Shown: one piece after another, positions 12,190 to 23,347 of the stretch | How positions within the stretch are numbered: position 1 is the first letter of the stretch | How the letters are laid out: every line of letters begins with the position of its first letter | Assembly (NCBI GenBank): GCA_935421135.1 | Contig: OW285189.1 | Coordinates: 62,001 to 126,000, forward strand | Reading direction: 5' to 3' | Length of the DNA stretch: 64,000 nucleotides | From: Bugulina stolonifera | Taxonomy: Eukaryota; Bryozoa; Gymnolaemata; Cheilostomatida; Bugulidae | The notes under the pieces: model-generated | Seen by the model: the letters and a program-made list of their open reading frames with translations, nothing else | Told to the model about the DNA's origin: nothing | The model's database searches: none | Position numbers and translations under genes: made by a program

Positions 12190-12267
12190 ATCCCTTTCTG
12201 CCAGCCAGCAGCAATCTGTCAAACTGGGCCAAGTCTGCACATAGACTTAACTGTTCTGGGCTTCCAA
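12190..12267 (+). pseudogene. Exon-like segment G (26 codons)
   Basis: After CATATGCAG, the phase-0 frame demanded by segment F reads IPFCQPAAICQTGPSLHIDL and onward to GFQ, followed by GTAAAA. The alternating residues LHIDLTV suggest a beta strand. A second frame over the same bases (PFLPASSNLSNWAKSAHRLN and onward) is also open and ends at TAG 12312-12314, so it could instead be a last exon. No exons for the remaining C-terminus were found. Confidence 0.4.
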
Positions 12268-12314
12268 GTAAAAACAATGGTTATGATGTTCTTCTCTCTA
12301 TCACTGGAAAGTAG

Positions 12315-14205
12315 ACAGTACTTACTGAGAACCGAATAGCAATAGCAAGAGTGACACATTTGTTACTTTGCAATATAGGTTTACTTTTGTTACATGTATA
12401 TCAGAAAACTTTTTATATGGATTGTGTATGATGCAAGTGCCAAGTACCATGGCATAAACTAATATATACACATGTAGATATAGATAGATATAAAAGAAGA
12501 TTAAAGCACAGCACAGAATTATTAACCACTTATACGAGTATGTATCACCATTTTACAGTCTGCATTGTTAGGTTATTGCCATGGCTCATAAGGTTTGTGG
12601 ATGTACATGCAAGCATGGGTGATCTTGTAACAGTCAATACATAGCCACAGACCATTGATTATAGCCATCAGAGGGCAACACTTGTTCTGCACTAAACTAT
12701 GCAGCTACATGTAATAAGGCAACAATAACATAGAGCTCTACTTCCAGCCCAGCACCAAATATTATATTATGAAGTAGTACAGTACTACATGTACAGTGCC
12801 AGTGCACTACACGTACAGTGCCAGTGTACTACATGTACAGTGCTGGTGTCAGTAGGCTATACATTGTACATTCTGCATTGCATTTACAGCTATGTGTGTG
12901 CGTACGTGCGCGTGTGTGAAATCATGACTGCCCTTCATTCTGCTTGTGGCTTTTACAGTGGCTTGCAGCTTCAGTTTTCGGCTATGTTATCAATGTGTAA
13001 TTATCAACAGGTGCAGAATTTTGTGCTCTACAAAATTATGCCTAATATATTTTTTATAGGTAATAATGTGCTAAGCTAACCCAGCTAGATGTTATAGTTA
13101 GAAGATTAGTGCCATTCTACTACTGGAGTACCATTGTGAGGTTATAATACTAAACTAAAATATTTTTATGAAGCATGAGCATTGGATATTAATCTTATCA
13201 AGGGTGTCTATACAATGCTTATACCATATCCTGACATCCATATTATCATTTATCATTATTCTGCAGATTTACATTGCCAGAACACTGCAGTAACTCTGGT
13301 TGAAATTTTTGGTTGGAAGTGCATTGGATCTACAATAAATGTTTCTTATACAATGTATAACATACACAGGCTAATGGCTAACTTCATTCATTCATTCCTT
13401 CATTCATTCATTGAAGCTTCGCGCCAATGGAAGTAACTGGGACAACTAGCCAATCACAGTAGGTTATTATGTTGGCTGAATGCCACAAATAATATAATAT
13501 GTACGTGATATTGAATGCAAGCCAGGGTTGATGTTTCAACAGTCAATACAAAGCCTGGCCATTGTTCACAAGATCAACCTGCTCTGCACCAAATTATACT
13601 GTTTCCACAAAACACCAGTGATCTTTAGAGCTTGTCTTGCTGTATCTGTGTATGTGTTTTTGAGGCTTATTATTTTAGTGTATCTCAAGTTTGGGTGAAG
13701 TGTAGTTAAAAATATTTACCAGGGCAGAAATAATAAGTACAGTAATAATAAGTACGGATTCTATAGGTTTCACACTTTAAACTGTAGAACTGAAGATCTC
13801 TACAGGTTGTAGTCATATGGACTGAAAATTTTCAAAATCTATGAAGTTGCGCCTAACTGTTACATGGTGGAGCAGAGCACGCACACTGCATGCCTCATTA
13901 ATTATTGAGCTGTGCCATACAAATTAGCACCTACATGTATGTAAAAGGTCATCAACCATAGCTGTCAAGCTTGAGCGATTAGGTTGGGATGTACTGTATA
14001 CTAGTTCTCAGCTTGCTTGTAATCAGTGATATTCCATGCTTCGAAATTTGCTTCGTATAATAATGATGAATTAGTACTTCCACACAACTACTCTCTTATG
14101 TACTTGTAAATAAAATTGTATAAAATGCCTTGCTTTGCTAAATAGTAAATACCAACTGAATGTTTCGAACAATGTGTTTTCTAGTGTCGTCTAGTCTAGT
14201 GTAGC
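12315..14205. other. Non-coding stretch with diverged repeats
   Basis: No gene recognised. It holds a pair of related repeats at about 12605-12710 and 13517-13605 (shared AACAGTCAATACA and TGTTCTGCAC blocks), the small tandem repeat at 12784-12849, and an ATTC microsatellite near 13385-13412. Many TACATGTA palindromes are present. Confidence 0.6.
12784..12849 (+). repeat. 22-bp tandem repeat, three copies
   Basis: Three 22-bp units of the type ACTACATGTACAGTGCCAGT plus two bases lie head to tail, differing at a few positions (CATGTA/CACGTA; GCCAG/GCTGG). Confidence 0.85.
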
Positions 14206-14235
14206 TCATCCCCAGACAACCAGTTGCACATTCTG

Positions 14236-14282
14236 TAGTAGTAGCAGTAGCGGTAGTAGTAGTGGTAGTGGTAGTGGTAGTG

Positions 14283-14354
<72 letters not shown>
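14236..14354 (+). repeat. GTA/TAG trinucleotide microsatellite
   Basis: A run of GTAGTA with scattered GTG interruptions covers about 120 bp. On the minus strand it appears as a poly-leucine frame with no other gene features. Confidence 0.95.
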
Positions 14355-14358
<4 letters not shown>

Positions 14359-14436
14359 GAGGCCTACTCTGGTAGCTCTAGGTATCAGATATGTGGGTGT
14401 GCAATTGCCCAATAGTAAGTTTTTATTATTCAGCAA

Positions 14437-15282
14437 GATGTCTGGAAAACAATGTTACTCAGAGGCCATGCATTGGGCACTTGGTACAACCATACACTCT
14501 TCCAATAAGTCATGTTTCATTTGCAGAGGTGAAAGCCAAGTACAATTAGTAGTACTCTGAGATCTGGTGTGCTATGCATCTAATGTGCCAATCAACTAAT
14601 AATTACAGTAATACAGTAATTGATGATACACTGATAAAATGAACAGAGCAGTGCTAAAATGTGATCAGTGGGGCGCATACACCTTTGTGTGCTATTAGTC
14701 ATACTAATTATTTATAGTACTAATAACCATCAGTTGAGCAGCCACAGCTCAGTTAGTATCAATAGGATTGCACTGCATGTTGTTTACTTGATTGTGCTCT
14801 GTCGATTGAACATGAGCATAGCAACCATGCAGCATGGGTCATTATTTATGGCCAGGTGAAAAAACCTCTTCTGTTACACATAGGCAAGCAGACTGCTGGT
14901 AAAGAGTAGCCTGGATGAAACTTTTTAACATTATTGTAACACAGGCTCACTATTTGTGGGAGAAGCCTGGGTTCCAGGAAGACCTGATAATGTGAGGCCT
15001 TACATGTATAATGCAGTGTAGGTGCACAGTTTATAAAGATGCTGTTTCAATTGGACATTTAGTCAATTTTCGAGCTGACCACATACACCTACAAGGAATA
15101 TGCTTGTGTATAATAGCTTGACCCAATAGTAGAGAATATTATTTGTAGCAACTCATCCTGATCACATCCAGTGCATAATGTAGGCTATTTCTACCCAATG
15201 GATTGTGAAAACTACAGTTTGGATTATTTAAAACAATATTGTTAATATAAGTGTTTTCAGTTCCACATTTGTGTTAAAGTAG
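14437..15282. other. Non-coding stretch with dispersed repeat copy a
   Basis: No gene recognised. About 14790-15010 is one of three related copies (also about 15710-15906 and 17624-17858) sharing GAGCATAGC, GGCCAGGTGA and TGGGTTCCAGGAAG blocks in the same order. Confidence 0.55.
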
Positions 15283-15455
15283 TTCAGAGTTAGGTGCAGA
15301 AGTGGAGAAATTTGAGATAGCCTTTGTTCTTCGCCAAAACTGAAGCAGGAGAAGTTGTCTTCTCTATATTTTGCTGGTTGACCGCCTTTACCCCAAACCC
15401 CAACCACAAACAAGGAACTAAGGCTATCTAAATTTCTCCACTACTGCACCTAATT
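15283..15455. mobile_element. MITE copy 1 (173 bp)
   Basis: Terminal inverted repeats begin TTAGGTGCAG(A/T)AGTGGAG and extend about 33 bp with one mismatch and one indel (left arm from 15290, right arm ending 15455). The short non-coding interior includes a C/A-rich ACCCCAAACCCCAACC block. A nearly identical copy lies 980 bp downstream. No unambiguous target duplication is visible. Mobilising superfamily unknown. Confidence 0.8.
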
Positions 15456-16262
15456 GGGCTACAGGCAGCATAATACATGTATCCAATACATGTACGTATT
15501 GGATGAGTACATTGTACATGGCAACTACTTAAGCAGATAACTGAGGTCAGCCCTATGCTCACAACTCAAGTTCACGCTTGATTTCATGTCTTACCCAATG
15601 AGGACATTGTGAACGATGTCTGTAGTACTACACTATGCTATTGTCATAGAATCTCAAGATTTCAATAGACAACTACTTGTATTCTAAAAATTAAAATGCG
15701 TGTTATTTACCATGTGTACTGCAGAGTGCAGGAGCATAGCAGTCATGCAGGTGATTGTCTATGCCTATGGGCAAGTGAATAAACTAATACATATAATATA
15801 GACAAGGGGGCAAAGTATTTAGTCCCACAATCCATTACCATAAAGATTTAAGAATGTGAGGCCTGGAGTCCAGGTTACATGTAGGCCTAAGGGCCCTATG
15901 AGGCACCAGTGATATCAATCATCTGTTGTCATAAATGTAACGTAGACGCCATCTCTAATGTGTGTGTCATAAATGTGTGATTTGCCCACTTTTTATAATA
16001 TTACTGTTCTCAGACAACAAAGCTGTTTTGTAATTAGTGGTGGTCACTTTGCTATGTTATGATACTGCACGCCTACATAGCAAGCTTTGATTTGTTTACA
16101 TTGTTTTACATTTTGAGGCTGCTGTTTTGCTATCATAGCTTTATCAACTATATAATCTGATGCATAGTGTTTTCTAACCAGTTTATTATAATTGTCTTAC
16201 AACCTGAGTAGTACAAATAAACTTCAGGATATATGTCTCTTAAAATATTGCCATAGAACAAA
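15456..16262. other. Spacer between MITE copies, with dispersed repeat copy b
   Basis: No gene recognised. A hairpin with a 9-bp stem (ATCCAATAC/GTATTGGAT, 6-base loop) is at 15481-15504. Dispersed repeat copy b spans about 15710-15906. Confidence 0.6.
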
Positions 16263-16435
16263 TTCAGAGTTAGGTGCAGAAGTGGAGAAATTTGAGATAG
16301 CCTTTGTTCTTCGCCAAAACTGAAGCAGGAGAAGTTGTCTTCTCTATATTTTGCTGGTTGACCGCCCTTACCCCAAACCCCAACCACAAACAAGGAACTA
16401 CGGCTATCTAAATTTCTCCACTACTGCACCTAATT
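16263..16435. mobile_element. MITE copy 2 (173 bp)
   Basis: It differs from copy 1 at only about two positions (GCCTTTA/GCCCTTA and AACTAAGG/AACTACGG) and has the same ends. The near identity implies recent mobilisation or local duplication. Its flanks differ from those of copy 1 outside TTCAGAG...CCTAATT, so only the element itself is shared. Confidence 0.8.
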
Positions 16436-19276
16436 CTGACATGGCGCTGCGAGTAGGGTGGCAATAATAAGAGAATATATTCATGACAGTGTGAGTTGAC
16501 AATTTTGTCCGAGAGTTTTACTCCAGCTTCCCACATAAACAAATTTAACTTGAAAACAGTTTTGATAATGCCAGAAAGTTTATTCAAACACCATTATATG
16601 TACATTATATTATGCACTATGTACTTTGGTGGTAAAAATATCATTGTCTGCCAATATGGATCAGCATTGAATCCTATTGATATTATTTTGTTCTTTGGAC
16701 TGCCTTCAAAATAGAACATTTTACTTCATATGAACCATCTATATTGCAATTGTTGACTAGACATTTCCATGCTTGTGGGCTTATCAATTTTGTTATTATC
16801 ATACCCATAGTAGTATCTAGCTAGTGGAATTACAGATCATGTTGTCTCTTTGTAAATCTGCCATTGGTCAAAATAGTATACCAGGCACCTTTATAAATGT
16901 TATTGTTGGCTGCAAGCCATTTGGATATAATTTCAACCCTGCTGCAACACTAGTGTACCTCAGAATAATGCCTGCTGTTTCATTCTCTCTTGAATTTCCA
17001 ACATTGGAATAAACAATATTATTAATAGCATGCATGTTTATCCTTCAATTGAAAGAATTGAGTTTGTTATCATCACTAAAATAATTAAATTGCTGCTGAA
17101 AAGACCTAGAATTTAGCCAAAAAATAAAAATACAGGCCTGTAGGTGGACTTGATCCACTAAGCTTTTTAGTATGATCAAAGTTTATAGAAATAATAAGTT
17201 GTCTCACGGGTTTCTGCACCATTAAACGGCGTAGTCCAAAGTAGTTGAGCGACAACGAAAAATTACCAATAAAACAATGGAGTTTTCTCAAGATTGGCGA
17301 AAACATTATCCTCAGATTGGCTAGAAGTACCTGTGATGCTAGCCCATTATTATCAGGATACATGATGCTTATACCGGTAGCATCAATAGAAGAGGCAAGC
17401 ATTTAGAGGAACTTAAATAGGGGTAAAATGCCCAAAAAGTTTGAGCCATCCTACTGAGCACGTTGTCTGGACTATTTATGCCTCATGTAGACCAAAGATG
17501 GTAAAAGTATGCTCTCTGTGTAGACTGTCAACTACTTCTGGCTGTTACGTCCACCTACATTTTTATAGCCTGAATGTATGTTTGCAAATAATCTATTTTA
17601 TGTATGCATTAATGATTACAATGCACATTGTTTACTATATACACTGGGCATGTATAATTTGCCATGAGCATAGCCATCATGACGTTATTATTGTTTTTTG
17701 GCCAAGTGAGTAAGCTGATACATAATATAGGTAAACAGGCAAAATAATAGCCCCATAGCCCATTACTATTTCTAGGACCAGTCTGGGTTCCAGGAAGTTT
17801 TGAGAATATGAGTCCAGGTTACAGTGTAGGTCTAAACTAAGACCCTATTTAATGCACCGAGATACCATTACCAACTCTCTATAAACTGTTACAGGGGTAC
17901 AATTTTTACTACATGTGAAAGTCTGCAATGCTACCACTATATTATAGGTCAATGCTGCAGATGCCCATGCATCAACCACATTCAGTCACCAATGAGGTTG
18001 CTGCCTCCTACTTAAATTGTAGTGTTGGTGATTGTGAAAGTTGGCACCTTATTTGGCTTGGAACTTACACACTCATATTACTCTTGGGTACAATGATAAT
18101 TTACCCCTCATTAATTTATTTGCCAAACGGTGGAATCCAACTAATTTTAAATTTCAACTCACAATGATGCTCTACATTTATTTAGTTGGCAATGAGGCAC
18201 TGTGAAATACCAATTGTACTACAATGTATTTATTAGATTTAAAACTAGTTTAATGTTTCCTAAAGACACCTTGCATAATGTAACAAAATTATTTCTGAAA
18301 TCATAACGTTGATATAAATTTTGTCTAAAGAAATTTAAAGATGTACGCCTATATTGTATCCATAAAATTATCCAGGTAAGTAAAAGGAAAAGGCTCCCCA
18401 GTTTGGAGTAGCCTAAATACATGTACATGTTAACAGTCAATAGAAACAAAGGTTTCAACTTTCATGTGAAATCCATGTAATGAATTTATTGGCACAATCA
18501 TGGAGATAAATTTGAGAAGATATGGACAGTTTATTAACACACAGCATTTCCATGTACATGTACATTTGTATATTGAAACTGTGATAACATTCTTTCATAG
18601 ATGCCTTATGTTCCCATGTAGGCATGACTTGTATAGGTTATTAGCCTATCACATGTAACATTTAGAGATACTTTGCAAAGACAATGCTGACACTACATTG
18701 AAACATTATGCAGATTTGTTTATGATTCTTGGTCAGAACAATGTACCCATAAATAGGAACACATTGGTAGAAAAGCTATGCTTTGGTATATTGTTCATTC
18801 TCATAGCATCATTGCCACTAAAGTAAATTCTTATTAGGCTGGGCCAGGAAAAGTTGACCATTTTAGCTGCTAATATGAAGCACAATAATTTAACTGAATC
18901 TTCTAACACATATGTGTGGAGTATAAACATGTTTGACCCTAGAACACTACAAAATTGATGACTGGTAATGGCACCATTACCTATCTGCAGCCTGCAGGCT
19001 AGTCCCTCCTATATTCTTCAGAAATTTTATGCCCAAGTATGAGAAATCATTCAGTCTCACCCTCAATGTTTTTCAGCTTACCATTTCATGTTGTCAAACA
19101 TTGCCAACTTGTTGAAAATATTGCATTGGCCTACCTACATATACTACATGGTCTGTGTTCTTGGCCCAGTTCTAAAGTTGGTAGGCATGACAACAGAATT
19201 AGAACAGTATTAGAAGTGAAAAATATGATAGTGATATATCATGTACGCTACACTTTCAATTTTAGGGTGATGTCTC
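16436..19276. other. Non-coding stretch
   Basis: No gene recognised. A 98-codon minus-strand frame (17106-17402) has mixed composition but no motif and no clear splice sites. Dispersed repeat copy c lies at about 17624-17858. The remainder is AT-rich unique sequence. Confidence 0.5.
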
Positions 19277-20623
19277 TTTCACCATGCATAGAGCTCCTTT
19301 GTGCACCATCACTTCTAACACTTGAGTGGAACAGTTCAAAAGTACAGTGTAATATGTGCACTTTTTTGTTAGTTGCACAGCTACCAACATTTTTTGCATT
19401 GAAAGTGGTTGAATTACTATTTACATGTACCATTGCAAAAAGTATTATGTAGTATGCACATTAGTCCAGTCTATCTACACTACCGGTATATGCGGCCTGT
19501 AGGGAAACAGAGTCCCACACACAAGCAATCCACCAATTAATTCAGAAGGTGCAAATAGTAGAAGCCAAATTTGGAAACAATTAATTTAATTAATATGGTG
19601 ACTCTCATAAAATTATGCTGGTTCCATTTTTTAATAGGAAAAGCAGTATAAGCCAATAGACCTGTAAAAAAAAGACCTTTCATCAATTGCAATGATAGTG
19701 CACTGTAGCAGTGCAGATATGAGTACAGGATTTTAAGCTAATATGTCATGGGAACATTTAAGGTCCATTATACATGTACAAGGATTGAAGCATTTTAGGG
19801 ACTGTGACAATGTTGAGAAGTTGTCCTCCCAATATTTCATAGGTTGCCTGCATTTATTATCTACACCACAAATGTACACTGTACTTTCTGTGCACCTTGT
19901 GGGTCCTTTTCAGATAACATAAACATGTTGAACAAATTTCTGACAGAAGTGTTTCACCATGCCTAAAGTTCCTTGTGCACCATCACTTCTACACTTGAGT
20001 GGAACAGTCCAAAAGTACAGTGTAATATGTGCACTTTTTTGTTAGTTGCACAGCTACCAACATTTTTTGCATTGAAAGTGGTTGAATTACTATTTACATG
20101 TACCATCGCAAAAAGTATTATGTAGCATACACATTAGTCCAGTCTATCTACACTACCGGTATATGCGGCCTGTAGGGATCGAAACAGAGTCCCACACACA
20201 AGCAATCCACAAACTAATTCAGAAGATGTAAATAATAGAAACCAAATTTGGAAACAATTAATATGGTGACTCTTATAAAATTATGCTGGTTCCATTTTTT
20301 TAATAGGAAAAGCAGTATAAGCCAATAGACCTGTAAAAAAAGACCTTTCATCAATTGCAATGATAGTGCACTGTAGCAGTGCAGATATGAGTACAGGATT
20401 TTTAAGCTACTATGTCATGGGAACATTTAGGGTCCATTATACATGTGCAAGGATTGAAGCATTTTAGGGACTGTGACAATGTTGAGAAGTTGCCTTCCCA
20501 ATATTTTATAGGTTGCCTGCATTTATTATCTACACAACGAATGTACACTGTACTTTCTGTGCACCTTGTGGGTTCTTTTTAGATAACATAAACATGTTGA
20601 ACAAATTTCTGACAGAAGTGTTT
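19277..20623 (+). repeat. 675-bp tandem duplication
   Basis: Unit 1 (19277-19951) and unit 2 (19952-20623) both begin TTTCACCATGC and end CTGACAGAAGTG. They match throughout with scattered substitutions and small indels, for example an 8-base AATTTAAT difference near 19585/20255. A 137-codon frame ending at 19452 crosses into unit 1 but is not kept open in unit 2, so I do not call it a gene. Confidence 0.9.
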
Positions 20624-20895
20624 ATTGACTGTCCATAATAAAAAAATCAGACAAAATTGTTTAGTTACTACTTAGAGAAAACATAACTCTTCTTAAATCC
20701 TCATAAATATAGTTGAAATTAATTCAAAACTGTACATTAACGTTTGAACTTAGCATCGTAACTAAAAGGCAAATATTATTTCTAAACAGCTGTTACCATC
20801 AATGCTAAAAGATTTATTTGTTGTTCAACCTTGCTAGAGCAACATTGAGACATAGACTAGAAAATATAAGAAATATAGTTCCATTGGTGTTGGTA

Positions 20896-21371
20896 CCAAT
20901 GAATGTGTACTAAGTTGATTTTCATTCTGCAGTATACACTGCAGTATACACTGCAGTATACACTGCAGTATACACTGCAGTATACACTGCAGTATACACT
21001 GCAGTATACACTGCAGTATACACTGCAGTATACACTGCAGTATACACTGCAGTATACACTGCAGTATACACTGCAGTATACACTGCAGTATACACTGCAG
21101 TATACACTGCAGTATACACTGCAGTATACACTGCAGTATACACTGCAGTATACACTGCAGTATACACTGCAGTATACACTGCAGTATACACTGCAGTATA
21201 CACTGCAGTATACACTGCAGTATACACTGCAGTATACACTGCAGTATACACTGCAGTATACACTGCAGTATACACTGCAGTATACACTGCAGTATACACT
21301 GCAGTATACACTGCAGTATACACTGCAGTATACACTGCAGGATGAAAATCAAACTAGAACACAATCATTGG
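20896..21371. repeat. Inverted-repeat-bounded 12-bp minisatellite (34 copies)
   Basis: The core 20927-21340 consists of 34 perfect copies of CTGCAGTATACA plus a closing CTGCAG. Each unit holds the 8-bp palindrome ACTGCAGT. On both sides the flanks are inverted copies of each other over about 37 bp (CCAATGA(A/T)TGTGT...TTGATTTTCAT), with about six mismatches. The structure looks like a short TIR element whose centre expanded. Frames through it give Leu-Gln-Tyr-Thr and Val-Tyr-Thr-Ala repeats that are not genes. Confidence 0.9.
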
Positions 21372-21701
21372 CTGAAGTTATTTTCACGGTTTTTTGTGCT
21401 ACTAAATATTCAAGCTATTGAATATGTAGAATAGATATAACACTATAGATTTAGATATAACACCTTCTAATTCAAAAAGAAAAACAAACCGTTTTGACAA
21501 AACATGACATGCAAAAATTTTTTGTGACCATAGTACAAAACTGCACATACACACATACAAAAGTTTATCACACAATAGGCATTCAGACATACAGCTGCTG
21601 TTTAAGCTAGTTGGTGGATAGGTACTTGCAAAAGCCTACTGCTATACAGCTATGGACAAGCAGATAAACATGTTCATTTTTTTTTTAGCAGAACTCGTTA
21701 C
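21372..21701. other. Unique spacer
   Basis: AT-rich sequence between the minisatellite and the minus-strand exon. I see nothing to annotate beyond a T-run at 21678-21686. Confidence 0.5.
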
Positions 21702-21858
21702 CAGTGTTCCAGATCCACTGGCTGCTGCAAGTTAATCTTTTTCAATTTACATGATACTGTATCATAGTCTCTCTGACTGTTGCCTACCCGTGAGAAAACC
21801 TCTGCACGTACTTCTGGTCTGTAGAATATCTTGAACCACGCTAGAAGCTCAAGACAAT
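21702..21858 (-). pseudogene. Exon-like segment on the minus strand (51 codons)
   Basis: Read on the minus strand, CCTGTTTTCTTTTAG is followed by two bases and 51 open codons (CLELLAWFKIFYRPEVRAEV and onward to QPVDLEHW's first bases), then G|GTAACG. Acceptor and donor are both good, and the peptide has balanced, protein-like composition with Trp, Arg and Glu. The family is not recognised. It points opposite to the other exon-like segments, so it belongs to a different gene. No neighbouring minus-strand exon was found. Confidence 0.45.
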
Positions 21859-22963
21859 CTAAAAGAAAACAGGTAAAACTTTCTAATTTGGAAATTTTAA
21901 AATTCATTTCCTTGATACACATTCTTGAATACAAACGAGTCTAAGACAAATAGACAATCAAACAGGTATCTACATGCCTAGATAGGGATAGGCTGTCAAC
22001 AAACAAGTCATACAGCCTAGACATACATAATCTCTGTTCTATCAAAAAAGACTAATATGAGATATTACTCTCCAAGTTCATAATGTTGACATCCTACTAT
22101 AGTCTTCTCCTCTTGTTGGATGTTTTGAACCGTGTGGTAATATATTTTCGACACACACTACTCTGTACACTATTTTTTGTAAAACCTATCCTACATGTAC
22201 ATCATACCTCTCCTCATCCTATACAAGTACGACATCTGACATTTCTATGTACATTATAAACTCTATTGCTGTGCATGTATATGCATACAATGTACATGTA
22301 CATGTATTATTGTTCATGTACATAATAGACCTACTTACTTGTAAGTTTACCCTCTGCATCTCTGCTTGGAGGCTGGTCGTTTTGAAATTCCATAGAATGC
22401 AAGTGATGATAAAATTATCTTCTTCTACAGTACATGTACATTTTATTTCATTCAAATCAGCTCTGTTCTATGCTTCGGGAGTACATGCTCATCTGCCAGA
22501 ACTTTTGCACTGGCATGGCTAAAATAATTAAATATATATTTATAAATATTCGCATTTTCTTGTTCCGCAATTCTTACTTTCATTCAAGAAACACCATTAC
22601 CAAGCTTCATAAGTTTGAAGGTTATAAATTGCAAATTGAGTTACTATTTTTAACGCTGATTTAATAATAACCGTGGAAATCTACATATACATCATGCATT
22701 GGTTCAGTGTCACTGTGCCTAATCAAACATGTACTGACTAACAAGTAAATACTAGCATATGGCAGACATTCATGTACATCTATATAACTATATACCTGTA
22801 CAATACATGTAGATTTTTAATAGGAAATTGACTCATTGATGGAGTTGTCACACCCTACCCTAAGGTGCGACAACTCCACAGAAATAGTTTATAATATACA
22901 CTGTACATGTACTACATTACATAATAATTATACATGAAACAGACATTTGATGTATTTCTCTAG
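21859..22963. other. Unique spacer with a hairpin
   Basis: No gene recognised. It is rich in TGTACATGTACA-type palindromes (22285-22330). A strong hairpin is at 22841-22877. Confidence 0.5.
22841..22877. repeat. 14-bp stem hairpin
   Basis: GGAGTTGTCACACC (22841-22854) pairs with GGTGCGACAACTCC (22864-22877) at 13 of 14 positions across a 9-base loop. It could be the remains of a short inverted-repeat element. GGAGTTGTC also occurs in the repeated modules at 9637 and 10117. Confidence 0.8.
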
Positions 22964-23297
22964 CGATTCAGTTGAAAGCATGTTTGATAAATGCTGTGTA
23001 GTTTATGATAAGCTTTCATATTATTTGACTGTCCTTCAAAATGATGCCATGACTAAATATTGCCGTGTATGCCACAACACACAGTTATACAAAAATATAA
23101 TGATAGACAATTATACTTGTAGAATGGATGGATCTGAGAGCCATATTCTTTTTGGAACCATCAAAAGTCAAGATTCTCAATGGCTGGAATCTTTCTCTAG
23201 CTATTCTGCTTTCATCCCTGAACTGGTTTCACTGCTTCTAATAGAAGAAAAAACAAATATTAGTGTTCATAGTTTGTGCATGCCACATAGCATATAA
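22964..23297 (+). CDS. Putative terminal exon, unknown protein, with poly(A) signal
   Basis: TGTATTTCTCTAG is a good acceptor. After one base, 110 codons run open to TAA at 23295-23297: DSVESMFDKCCVVYDKLSYY and onward, ending SVHSLCMPHSI. Codon use is ordinary and the peptide contains a CRVCHNTQ stretch with two of its six cysteines close together; I cannot assign a domain. AATAAA follows at 23342-23347, 45 bp after the stop, which fits the last exon of a gene. The upstream exons were not identified. It could alternatively be a single-exon frame starting at the ATG at 22947. Confidence 0.45.
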
Positions 23298-23341
23298 CAT
23301 TTTCTTGCTTCTGTTCAACTGACTGCTACCTGTTGCTAATT

Positions 23342-23347
23342 AATAAA
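23342..23347 (+). terminator. Poly(A) signal AATAAA
   Basis: Canonical hexamer 45 bp downstream of the stop of the putative terminal exon, in AT-rich sequence. Supports 3'-end formation there, but single hexamers are common in AT-rich DNA. Confidence 0.4.

Larger units (their letters stand above)
6460..12267 (+). pseudogene. Broken multi-exon gene fragment, tentatively AP-5 complex subunit beta-like
   Basis: At least seven exon-like pieces with splice sites lie in order on the + strand. C>D, D>E, E>F and F>G agree in phase, D>E once a 17-bp duplication is discounted. Exon 1 plus exon 2 give about 63 residues (LARLVD through KELESP) that I could align without gaps to the C-terminal helical part of human AP5B1 as I remember it, with shared Leu-Ala, Asp, Arg-Val-Cys, Leu-Glu and Pro positions. 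Later exons keep the expected order: a KLHYALL stretch, then beta-strand-like segments. AP5B1 is a large subunit of the AP-5 adaptor acting at late endosomes. The fragment starts two thirds into such a protein, so the 5' half is absent. A frame change near 7076-7098, a stop at 7176 and the 17-bp duplication suggest decay. Identity is an inference from memory. Confidence 0.4.

Noticed and set aside
14206..14436. Minus-strand poly-leucine frame
   Set aside because: It is the translation of a GTA/TAG microsatellite.
17106..17402. 98-codon minus-strand frame
   Set aside because: Mixed composition, but no recognisable domain, splice sites or promoter. Left as an unassigned frame.
19039..19452. 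137-codon + strand frame
   Set aside because: Half lies in the 675-bp duplication and is not kept open in the second unit. No motif or codon bias is visible.
20927..21340. CRISPR-like regular repeats
   Set aside because: Contiguous 12-bp tandem repeat without spacers, in eukaryotic DNA.
20834..21421. Leu-Gln-Tyr-Thr and Val-Tyr-Thr-Ala repeat proteins of 137-176 residues
   Set aside because: All come from the 12-bp minisatellite, which is open in three frames. The ends fall in the inverted flanks.
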